A stretch of 64,000 nt of DNA, from assembly GCF_000186865.1 (NCBI RefSeq), contig NW_008705579.1:197931-261930 (forward strand), written 5' to 3'. The DNA is from Aureococcus anophagefferens (lineage: Eukaryota > Sar > Pelagophyceae > Pelagomonadales > Pelagomonadaceae). The notes beneath the pieces were generated by a model. The model had not been told where the DNA came from, ran no database searches, and worked only from the letters and a program-made list of their open reading frames with translations. Position numbers and translations under genes: made by a program. Below are positions 43,858 to 55,800 of the stretch, piece after piece. Position 1 is the stretch's first letter. Each line of letters starts with the position of its first letter.

Positions 43858-46800
43858 ATGCCGACGGGCTGCCGGCTGCGGCCGCTGGGCGACAACGCGG
43901 GCCAGCCCGTGGAGCTGGGCGGGCGCAGCACGACGCTGGGCCGCGCCGAGGACAACGACGTCCAGGCGGCGCCGCGGTCCGTGAGCGGCTACCACGCGGA
44001 GCTCGAGCTGCTCGACGGCGGCGGCGCCGTGCTGCACGACCGCGGCGCCGACGGCGCCGGCTCGCGCTTCGGCTCCTTCGTGGGCGAGCGGCACTTCCTC
44101 GGCGGCTGGCGCGAGGTGCGCCACGGCGACATTTTGCGGCTCGGCACGCTGCAGCACGGCGTCGCGTTCCGCTACGAGGAGGACAGCGGCGCGCCGCTGC
44201 CGCCGCCGCCGCGGCCGGAGACGTTCCTCGAGGACCCGAATGCGCTGCAGAACGCCGCGGGCCTGCGCAACGCGCGCGCGCGCGACGGCGAGCGGCCGCC
44301 GCGGTCCGCGCCTCCCGCCGGCGACGACCCGCGCGCCGCGGGCCTGCGGTCGCCGGAGGACCGGCGACGGCGCGACGTGCCCGTGAGCGTCTCCTACGCC
44401 GTCGCCGACGGCGTGCGCACGGACGACGGCGCGGGGAGACGCGTGGGCTTCGACCGCCGCTTCCCGCAGTCGTCCGCGGACGTCTCCCTCAAGGCGTCGA
44501 TGGCGAAGGAGCACGACGCGACGCGCCGGGCTCTGGAAGAGGCGCAGCGCAAGCGGGACGAGGCCGACGAGCTCGAGGCCCTCAAGCACCGCCGCCGGGG
44601 CCGGCGCCATCCGCCGCCCGAGGAGCCGCCGCGCCGACCCGCGCCCGAGGTGGCGGAGGTGCCCGAGGTCGACGACGACGACGACGGCGGCGACGGCCGC
44701 CCCGACGCCGTCCTCGCGCCGCGCCGCGAGTCGACCCGCGCGCGGCCGCCGCGCTACGGGCCGCGCGACGACGAGGACGACGACGCCGGGCTCCGGGCCG
44801 CGCCGCGGTCGCCGCCGCCGCGCGAGGGCCGCGTCGTCGAGGAGGGCGTGCCGCCCGCGCGGCCGCCGCCCGCGGAGCAGGCCTACGCGCGGCCGCCGCC
44901 CGCGCGGCGGTCGCCGCCGCGCCGCGAGGCCCGGGAGGCGTACGCGCGGCCGCCGCCCGCGCAGCGGTCGTCGTCGGCGCTGAGCGCGATGCGCGAGGAC
45001 GAGGAGTCGTCCTTCGGCGACGGCTTCAGCGCGCCGCTGCCCGAGCCGCCGAGCCTGGGCGTCGCGTCGCTCGACGCCTGGGGCGCCGCGCTGCCGCCCG
45101 TCGTGCCGCGCTTCGGCGGCGACGACGTCGAGCTCGACCGCCTCGAGTCGTCGCTCGCGCCGGGCGAGGAGCGCGCGGTGCTGCGCGCGCGCGAGCGCGC
45201 GGCCGAGTCCATGCGGCGCCTGAACCAGGCGCTCGCCGGGGTCCGCCCCTTCGCCGAGCTGCGGCCCCGCGACCTGGGCGCGCCGTCGCCCGGCGCGCCG
45301 CCCGCGGCCGCGCCGGCGCTCGTCCCGGCCGCGTCGCCGGTCCGGCCGCCGCCGCCGGAGCTCGAGGACGCGGCCGCGGAGGACGCGCGGCGCGCGTCCG
45401 CGGCGTCCGCGGCGTCCGCCGTCGCCGCCGAGGCCGAGGTCGAGCGGCTGCGCGCGCAAGTCGCGTCGCTCACCGGCGACCTCGCGGCCGCGGCCGACGC
45501 GGACGCCGCGGCGGCCCGGGCCGAGCTCCGCGAGCTGTCCCGGGCCGTCGCCGAGCTCGTGCCGCGCGTCGACGGCCTCGTGGCGAAGAACGCGGCGGAC
45601 CTCGCCGGCGAGGGCCCCGCGGCCGCGGCGCTCTCCGCGCAGATGGGCGTCCTCCGCGAGTAGCAGGGCAGCACAAGAGAGCGAAATTCCCAACTTCAAA
45701 GGCTCCGATCTCGGCCATTTTCCACTCGTTTCGGCTGATTTTTGGACGAGCGATCATCTCTCGGAGCGCTCTCGAAGCGTGGATGTGTTTTCCGTAACGC
45801 GCGCGCGCGAAACACCCACGTTGAAGCGACGTTGAATCACTCTTGTGCTGCCCAGGCGAGGAGGTCTGCCGCGCGCTCCGCGACGACGTCCGGGCCGCTT
45901 TGAAGCCGCCGCCGTCGTCGGACTCGGCCTTCTCCGACGACGACGAGGACGACGACGTCGCGCCCGCGGCCCTCGGCGACGACGGCCGGCGGCCGGCGGC
46001 GGCGCCCGACGCGTCGCCGGCGGCCGGCGGCCGCCGCGAGACGCGGCGCCAATCGCGGCGCGCGTCCGTCCGCGACGACCGGAGCGCCCGGAGCCGGGGC
46101 TCGTCGTCGCGGCGGAGCCGCGAGCGGGGCGGCGCGCGGCGCCTCGAGGCGGGCCTCCAGGGCCAGATCGACGATCTGCGGACGGAGCTCCGCGCGCGGC
46201 CCGAGGCCGCGGCGGCGCCGCCGGAGGACCCCGTGCTCGGGTCGCTGGTCAAGAGCGTCGCGGACATGCAGGAGGCCATGAAGCGCGACCGCGACGAGCG
46301 GGACCGGAACGCGACGCGCGACGACATGGCCGCGATGCGCGGCGCGCTCCAGGAGGTGCTCGTGCGCCAGCAGGTCGCGCCGACCGTGCAGCCCGCGGCG
46401 ACGCAGCCGGCGGCGCCCTACCCGCCGCCGGCGGCGCCCTACGCGGCCGGCGAGCTGGCGGACGTCCGCGAGAGCCTGCGGAGGCTCCAGAGCGACGTGC
46501 TCCAGGCGCGGCCCCTGCCCGTCGCCGCCGCGGCGCCGAGCGACGCCGGGCCGCCGGCGTGGTACGGCGAGCTCGGCCGGCGCCTCGACGCCCTGGCCCT
46601 CGACGTCCGGGGCCTCCGCGAGGGCGGGCGGCGCGACGCGGCGGCGGCCGAGGTCGTCGCCGCGCGGTCGCGCGCCGCGGAGCTCGCGCACGCCGGCCAC
46701 GGCGACCCGCGCATGCCCGAGCTCGTCGCCGCGTTGCAGCAGCGCGTCGTGAGCCTCGACGGCGAGATCGTGCGGCTGAGGGACGCGGCGACGCCGCGGA

Positions 46801-49800
46801 CGCCGGGGCCGCCCGACGCCGGGGGCGCGTCGCGGCGCCTCCTGGACCAGCTCCAGGAGGAAGTCGGCGAGCTGCGCAGGACCCAGGCGCACGCGAGCGC
46901 GGGCGTCGAGGACGCCGTGCAGCGGGGCCTGGCGTCCCTGGCGAAGAGCGTCGACGACCGGCTGCGACAGCCGAGCGACGCGATCGCGGGGCTTCGCCGA
47001 TCCGTCGAGTCCCTCGCGGGCGACTTCCGGCGGGCGCTCGACGACGGCGACCCGGGCGGCTACGTCGTCGAGGCGCCGGCGCCCATGCGCGTGCCCGACG
47101 ACGCGGACCTCGCGCGGACGCCGCAGCGGCGCCGCCGGGCCGGGGGCGTCCGCGCGTCCGTGGAGGACGCGTCCCTGGCGTTCAGGCGCGACCTCGACGG
47201 CGCGGCGCGGCGTCTTTTTCGAGCATGTGTCGTCGGGAGATCACGTTCCCGTAGGCCTGGCGACGTCCGTGGCGAAGACGCACGACGCGCTGCACGCGCT
47301 GACGTCGCGCGACGCGCGCGTGACCGCGGAGCTCGACGGCATCCAGGCGAAGCTGGCGAGCGCCCACGACGAGGCCGCGCGGCGCCACGACCTCATCCTC
47401 GACACGCTCCGGTCCGCGCCGACGTCCGCGCCGGACTTTGGCGCGCTGCGGCGGGATCTCAAGGACGCGCACGACCACGCGGCGCGCCAGCGCGAGCGGC
47501 TGCTCGAGCGGGTCGCGGGCCAGGGCGACGCGCTCGTCGCCCGCGAGCTCGAGCGCTTCGAGCGGGACGCGGGCGCGCGCCACGCGGCGGTCCTCGAGAG
47601 GCTCGAGGCGACGCCCGTCGTCGCGCCCGAGGCGCTCGAGGCGCTCCGCGTCGACGTCGAGAACCTGCGCAAGGCGGCCGCGGACGACTCCGCGGCGCTC
47701 GCGCTGAGCCACGCGGACGTCTCCGGCGCGCTCCAGCGGTCGCACGCGATCCTCGCGGCCAAGTACGAGGCCATGGAGGCGGCCATGGCGTTGAAGACGC
47801 GGCGCGAGAGCGACGGCCTCCGCGCGGCCATCGACGACCTCCAGGCATCGCTCCGGGCGACGCACGACGCGGCGGCGGAGCGGCACGCGGCGCTGCTCGA
47901 CCGCATGGAGGCCGCCGACGCGGGCGGCGCGCGCGCCGCGCGCGCCGCCGAGGCCGCCGTCGTCGCGCTCCGCGAGGACTTCGACCGCGCCAAGGCCGCG
48001 ACGGCCGCGCGGCACGAGGGCCTCCTGGCGAAGCTGGAACTCCAACGGACGATGCTGCGGAACCCGAGCGAGACGTCGACGGAGGCGTCGACGCGCCAGG
48101 ACCGGCGCCGGTCGTCCATGCAGCTGCTCAAGGCGGACCTGGCCGCGTTGAAGGCGCGGACGGACGACGGCGACGGCCGCGCGGGCGACGTCGCCGCCGC
48201 CGTGAAAGACCAGCTGGCGACGTACCTGGCCGACCTCCGGGACGAGGCTTCGGGCGGCGACCAGGACGCCGCGGAGGTGCGCGCGGAATTGCGCGCCCTC
48301 CAGCTGTCCATCGCGGAGATGCGCGAGGAGTCGCCGCGGCCCGACTTGCCCGCGGAGGCGCCGACGCCCGCGATGCTGGAGATTCAACGGGAACTCGGCC
48401 ATCTCTCGGAGCAGCTCAAGCAGGCCATGCCGTCGCCGAACACGGCGCACCGGCGCGCGAGCTTCCAGGTCATGAAGGCCGAGCTGGACCAGCTGAAATC
48501 CGCGCAGCGCAACGCGCCCGACGCCGCGGAGATGCTCAAGGAGACCATGCGCGACTACGTGGACCAGATCCGCGGCGACGCCGCCGAGGGCGACCGGGAG
48601 ATCATCCGCGCGGAGCTGGGAACATTGGCCGACCGGCTGTCGGAGGTCACGGCCGCGCAGCAGGAGCTCCTGTCGCCGCGGGAGCGCGAGGCGGACCCGG
48701 CGCTGCTGGAACTGTCGGACCAGCTGGCCCAGCTCCGCCGCGACATGGTGACCCAGCAGCAGCAGCAGCGGCGGCCGTCGTCGTCGAGCCAGCGGCCGTC
48801 GATGGTCGCGCTCCGCGAGGACGTCGAGGCGCTGCGCAGCCGCCACGAGGCCGCGCCGCGCGAGGCGCTCGACGCCGTCCGCGGCGACTTCCAGCGCTTC
48901 GTCGAGGAGCTCCGGTCCGACTTCACTCGCACGTCGACGGACGAGCGCGACGCCATGCGCGTCGAGGTCGCGGCGCTCCACGAGAAGCTGCAGGACATGC
49001 GCGAGGACCAGCTCCACTCGCCGCGCACGGAAGACGCCTACGACCACCTCGTCGAGCAATTCGAAGCTCTGCGAGCGGACCTGCAGCCCAAGGAGCCGCC
49101 GAAACCGAGGCAGAGTCTGGCGCGGCGGTCTTCTTTACAGCTCGTCAAGGCGGAACTGGCGGATTTGAAGCGGCGGAAGAACAGCGAGCACCTGTCCGCG
49201 GACGCGCTCGACGCCGTCCAGGGCAACCTCAAGTCCTACGTCGACGATTTACGACGAGACATGGTCGCGAGCGGCGACCGCGACGAGATGCGCGGCGAGT
49301 TGCACGCCTTGCAGTCGCAAATCGCTCAACTGGCGGCGTCGCCGCGCCTCGCGGAGGCGCCCGTGCCGTCCGCGGCGAGCCTCGAGGCGCGCATCCAGCC
49401 GTTCCTGGCCGAGCAGCTCGCTCCTGTCCTCGCCGAGCTCCGCAAGCCGCCGCCCGTCGTGCAGTTGCAGCTCCCGCAGCAGCAGACGGAGCGGCCGGGC
49501 CGGCGGAGCAGCCTGGCGTCCGTCAAGGCCGACCTGGCCCAGCTGCGCCACAACCAGCACGACCGGGTCTCGAAGGAGTCCATCGTGCGGTCCGTGCAGA
49601 GCGGCCTGGAGACCTACGTCAAGGACCTGCGGGCCGACGCGTCCGCGGCGAGCGACGCGGAGCGGAACGGCATGCGCGAAGAAATCGCGGTGCTCCAACG
49701 AGCGCTGAACGACGCCCGGGCCGACGCGGCGGCGCAGCACGCCCATTCGGATCACGGGGCGGCGGACCACAGTGCCCTTATCGCGGTCCAGGCGAAACTG

Positions 49801-52800
49801 GACGCGCTATCCGCGGAATTCCGCGCGCCGCCCGCGCAAGCGCGGCAGCACCGACGGAGCTCCTTCAGCGCCATGAAGCGGGGCCTGGAGCTGCTGAAAC
49901 GGAAGCGCCGCGTCTCCGACGCGTCGCCGTCGGCGTCGCCGCTGCGGAGCGACGCGTCGGAGAGCGAGCGCCGGTGCGCAAATCAGCCACCGGTTTGGGA
50001 TGTCCCGACCTTAAACTTCTCAGCTCGGTCGAATCGAAGTCGACGAGCCGTTTTCTCTCACTGCGCAAGAAGTCGCGTCGAAACCGTCGAATACGCGCAT
50101 TTTGAATATTTGATTTCCACGCAGGCTCGCTGGACTCGACGCGGCATTCGCGCAAGAGCCTCCGACACTCGGACTCGGGCGTCGTCCGCAAGCAGGTGGA
50201 AGCCATGAAGGACCAGCGCGTTTCCGGCGCCGTTCTTTCCCCTGTTTTACTTCGTACACCGCGCCGTCGTCCCAGGTTCCAGAAGTACGCCGAGGACCTA
50301 CGGAGCGGTTTGGTGGGGGCCGTCTCCACGGCGGAGAAGGACGAAATTAAGGCCGAACTTCGCCAGCTCGCGGCGGAGATGCGCTCGTCGCCGCGCTCGC
50401 AGCCGGCGGACGACGAGGCCGCGCGGACCCACGACGACGCCATGGCGTCCATGCGCGCGGAGCTGGAATCGCTTCGCGCGGAGGTCGCGCGGCCGCGCGC
50501 GCCGACGCGCGACAAGCGGCGGACGTCGTACGCCGCCATGAAGCACGACCTCTCCATGCTGAAGAAGCGGCCCGGGATGGACGACGAGGCGGTCCGCCAG
50601 CAGGCCGTGGAGAGCCTGCGCGGTGACCTGAAGCAGTACGCCGACGACCTCAACGCGGGCGTCGTCGGCGGCACGAAGCAGGATCGCGAGGAGATGCGCG
50701 ACGAGCTGCGCAGCCTCTTCCAGGAGTTCGCCGCCGCGCAGCAGGACCTCGCGCCGGGCGTCGAGGAGGCCAAGGAGCCGGACGAGGCGTCGCGCAAGCT
50801 GAGCGCGCTGACGCGGCAGCTCGAGGCGCTCCAGTCCCAGGGAGTGTGGAAATCATACATTCAAAACGACTTCAATGTGAGCTTATGCGACAGTTTCGAC
50901 GCAGTCTCTTCTGTTGTGCTTCGAGAACTCGACGAGAGCAATCGATTCGTCCAAAAATCAGCCGAATCGACTTCGATGTGACCGAGCTAGAGAGGTTTGA
51001 AGTCTTTGCTGGACAGGGCGTTCCACTGGTTGTTTCCCACACAGGTCCCAGGTCGCCGCGCAGCAGCCCGCGGAGGCGCGACGGGCGAGGGAGACGACCT
51101 TCAACGTCATGAAGCGGGACCTGTCCATGCTGCGCAACAAGGACCGGCTCGGCGATCAAGGCGAACGCGGCGCGACGGCCGGCGAGCTCGAGCGCGTCAA
51201 GTCCGAGATGGCCGCCTACGCCGCGGACCTGCGGAGCGGCCTGCTCGTCGAGACGAACGACGCGGAGAAGGAGAAAATGCGCGAGGAGGTGCGCGCGCTC
51301 AAGGCGGAGGTCGCCTCCATGCCGCGGCCCGACGACTCCGCCGCGTCGCGCGCGCTGGAACAGCTCGCGGAGCAGCTCGGCAGTCGTGTTCTGCGTCTCG
51401 TTTTATCCCGGAAAAGTCCTCACCGCGCGCCGTCGTAGGTCTCCAGCAGGCGGCGCTGCCCGCGGCGCACGGCCGGCCGCGGCCGACGATGTACCCCGCG
51501 GAGCGGCGGTCGACGCTGAACCACATGAAGGCGGATCTGGAAAAGCTGAAGGCCGCGACGGCGTCGGACAACGCGCAGGCGACCATCGAGAGCCTGCGCA
51601 AGGAGCTGGACGTCTACGCGGCGGACATCCGCGCGAACCTGGAGCGCGGCGAGTCGCCCGTCGTCGCGGACCTGCAGTCCGAAGTGCGCGCGCTCAAGCG
51701 GCAGCGAGTGCGGATTCCAACCGATTCCAAATCTTCAACCCGAATTCAATGTGCGCTCAATCGAACAGTTTAGACCGGACTCTTTCGCTGTGCCTCAAAA
51801 CCTCGATGAGAGCAATCGATTCGTCCAAAAATCAGCCGAATCGACTTCGATTGGACCGAGATAGAGAGTTCTGAAGTTTGGTGGGGGGGGGGGAACCTCT
51901 GGCACACAGGCAGCAGCTCGTCGAGGCCCACGGCGCGATCCACGAGCGCGTCGCCACGGACCCGGAGACGGCCCAGCAGCTCGCGAGCGTCAACGCGCAG
52001 CTGACGACGCTGCAGGCGCAGGTGCTCGGGGCCGTCGACGTGAGCCCGCGCGAGGTGAAGCGCGACGAGCGGCGGAGCACGCTCGCGGTCATGAAGAAGG
52101 ATCTGGACCGGCTGCGCAATCGATCCAAGTACGACCCGCCGCCCGAGGGGTTCGTCGACGCCATGAAGGCCGACGTCGCGAACTACGTCCGAACCGTCGC
52201 GGCGTCGCTCGCCGCGGAGAGCCAGTCGTCCGACGACGACGCCGACAAGGAAGAGATGAGGGAAGAATTGCGCCTGTTGAAGCGGCAGCTCGACGACGTG
52301 AAGGAATCGCAGAAGCGCCAGGACACGCCGCGGTCCGAGTCGAGCGAGAGCGACGACGACGACGACGACGACCCGCTGCAGCTCGTCTCGAAGCAGCTCG
52401 TCGACATCCAGCAGGCGCTCCAGCCCAAGGCGGCCAAGGACCGGCGCACGACCTTCGCGACGATGAAGCAGGATCTCGAGGGCCTGAAGAAGCGCGCGGC
52501 CAAGGGCGAGGCCGTGTCCGACGCGGCGGCGAAGACCGTGACGTCCGACCTGGCGCGCTACGCCGCGGAGCTGGCGGAGACGCTCAAGCGCGACACGGCC
52601 GAGGACCGGGCGGAGATGGAGGCCGAGTTGTGAGGACGAACCGTGTTGTGGTGGAAAAAAAAGTTCTCACCCAGTTTTTCATAGGCGATCGTTGCGCGCG
52701 TTGGCGTCCGAGGTGCCGCAGCGGGACGACGCGGCGCTCGCCTCCACTTTGAGCACTCTGGCGACCCAGATTTCCAGCATGCAGCAGGCCATGCTCCGCC

Positions 52801-55800
52801 ACGAGACGTCGGCGCCCGTCGTGCGCCAGACGCGGCGCGCGTCCATGGCCAACGTCGTCCAGGATCTGCAATCGCTAAAAACGGACGCGACGGACGAGAA
52901 AGTCGCCGCGGCCAAGGAGGATCTCGCGAGCTACGCGGAGAGCCTGCGCCGGGGTCTGGCCAACGCCGAGGCGCCCGCGGACCGCGACGAGCTGAGAAGC
53001 GAGCTTACGGCGTTACAACGAGCAGTGGTCGAGCTCAAGGAGGTCGACAAGGACGCCGCGCGGCCGGGACGCTTCACGGAGCTCGGTGCGTCTTTCACCC
53101 TTTCCGGCGCGCCGTTTCCGCCCCCGTCTCCCACCGCGCCGTGATCGCAGGCGACCAGCTCGTGGAGCTGCGCAAGGACGTCGCGAAACCGTCCGCGGCG
53201 AACCGGCACCGGCGCACGTCCTACGTCGCCATCAAGCGAGACTCTGTGTGGAATTCAACCACTGGTTTGGGTGGTCCTGACCAAAAATTCTCTAGCTCGG
53301 TCACATCGAAGTCGATTCGGCTGATTTTTGGACGAATCGATTGCTCTCGTCGAGTTCTCGAAGCACAGCCGAAGAGCTTGCGTCGAAACTGTACGCTCAC
53401 ATTGAAGTAGGGTTGAAGATTTGAATTCCACACAGGCGAGACTTGGAGGACCTCAAGAAGGACCGCGCGAGGACGGGGGGCCTCGCGCCCGTCTCCGAGG
53501 ACCTCGGCCACGTCTCCGAGGATCTCAAGGCCTACGTCGACGACCTGCGCTCGGCGATCAAGTCGGACCCGACGGCCGACGTCGACGAGATGCGCGCCGA
53601 GCTTCGCGCGTCGCCGGCGCCGGCCAAGTCGACACTTCAAACGGGATGAGTGCTACTCGCCTCACGAGTCGCGCTCGCACACCAAGGCGTGCGATGCCTT
53701 CAAGCATCTTAGCGAGGCGCCGACCGTGATTGTCCCCCACCTTTTCAACCGCCCCGCGATTCGACTTCGACCGACGACGGCCTTGGCGAGGCGCCGAATG
53801 TCTCTCCCACCTTTTTCAACCGCTCCCACGCAGGCGCGCTCCAAAATCACGTCGCGTCGATCCCCGTCGCCGCGGAGGAGTCCAAGGACGACGGTTTGGC
53901 GATGATCGGCGCGGAACTGCAGTCGCTGCGCGCGGAGCTCGTCGCGCCGCCGGCCGCGCGCGCGCACCGGCGGTCGTCCTTCGCCGCTCTGAAAGCCGAT
54001 CTCGTGGAGCTCAAGAAGCGCGGCGGCGTCGACGAGGACGCGCTGGCCTACGTCAAGCAGGACATCGCGACGTACGTCCGCGAGCTCAGGGAGGAGGCGA
54101 AGCCCGACGCGTTCGACGGCGACAACGCCAACGCCATGCGCGAGGAGCTTCGCATCCTCCAGAAGGAGCTCGCCGACGTGCGGGACGCGCAGGCCCGGCG
54201 GCCGGCGTCGCCGCGGTCGCCGCGGTCGCCGCGGACGCCCCGGGCAGTGTGGATTCCACCCACTGGTTTGGGGGTCCCCACCAAACTTCAGAACTCTCTA
54301 TCTCGATCAAATCGATGTCGATTTGGCTGATTTTTGGACGAATCGATTGCTCTCGTCAAGTTCTCGAAGCACAGCGAAAGAGTCTGGTCCAAACCGTTCG
54401 ATTACGCGCACATTGAAGTCGGGTTGAAGATTTGGAATCCACACAGGCCCCGGCCCGCGGACGAGTCGGCGCTCGAGAAGCTCTCGGACCAGCTGTCGAG
54501 CCTCCAGGCGACGATCGCCGCGCCGCCCCGGGCCATCGAGGAGCGGCGCCGGACCTACGCCACGATCACGTCCGACCTGGAGCAGCTCAAGCGGAACCGC
54601 GGCGAGCCCGACGACCGGCTGAAGTCGCGGATCGCCAAATACGTCCGCGAGATCAACGAGGAGCGGCCCCGGGAAGGTCTCGACTTCGACGACGCCAACG
54701 TCGCGGAAATGAGGGAGGAATTGAAGCATCTTACCGAAAAATTGAAGGAGGTCGAGGCCGCGCGGGACCGGTCGCCGCCGCGGACCGGCCGATCCTCGAA
54801 GAGCTCGAAATCTTCCAAGAGCTCGCGGCGCGACGACGTGCTGAGCAGCCTGGGGGATCAGCTCGCGAGCCTTCGCCAGGATCTGGCCGCGCCGGCCGTC
54901 TCCCGGCAGCACCGGCGGACGTCCTACGCGAACATGAAGCAGGATCTGGCCGTGCTGAAGGACCGGGCCGCCGCGGGCCGCGAGCTGTCCGGCGACGCGC
55001 TCGCGACGGTCAAGCACGACCTCGCCGCGTGCGTCGCAGCGTCTGTTTCACTTTGAGTGTTTGGCAGTCCTCTCTTCCGCGTGTCCGCGGGCCTGGGGGC
55101 ACGACCGTCAGCGTCGGCGCGGCCGTCGGCGTCGGCGCGGCCGTGGGCAGGGCCGTCGGCGCGGCCGTCGGCGTCGGCGCGGCCGTGGGCAGGGCCGTCG
55201 GCGCGGCCGTCGGCGTGGGCAGGGCCGTCGGCGCGGCCGTCGGCGCAGCCGTCGGCGCGGCCGTCGGCGCGGCCGTCGGCGCGGCCGTCGCCATGCCCGA
55301 ACCGGAGCCCCAGCCGAACCGGAGCTCGGACCGGCGCCGCCGCCCGAGCCGGGGCCAGAGCCCGAGAGCGAACCCGAAAGCGAACCCGAAATCGAACCCG
55401 AAACCGAATCCGAAAGTGAACCCGAAAGCGAACCCCAGGTACGTCGAGGACCTCAAGAGCAACACGATGACCCAGACGGCCTCGGACCGCGACGAGACGC
55501 GGGAGGAGCTTCGCAATCTGCAAGCGACGCTCGCGGCGATCCCCAAGGGCGACTCGACGTCCGCGGACGTCATGGCCGCGTTCGCCCAGCAGCTCGCGTA
55601 CGGCGCCGGCGTCCAAAGCGCGACGCCGTGGACGCCCGAGGCGCCCGCGCGACGCCGTGGACGCCCGGGCCGTCCGCGCGAGACTACTCCTCGACGTCGT
55701 CGTCGACCGCGTCTGCTGGAGCCGTGGCGACCTGCCCCCGCGCACAGGTCCCTGCAGGCCGCCGTCGCCGCGCCGCCCCAGGCGAGGCAGCACCGGCGCA

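Noticed and set aside
43819..45699. Long minus-strand open frame opposite the FHA gene
   Set aside because: Almost entirely Arg/Ala/Gly; a shadow caused by GC-rich codons. The plus strand has a recognisable FHA domain and varied composition.
50846..51044. Use of the GT in GTGTGG at the introner's own left end as the splice donor
   Set aside because: At 50846 this donor shifts the frame relative to the conserved downstream repeat, whereas the GT of the duplicated target keeps it.
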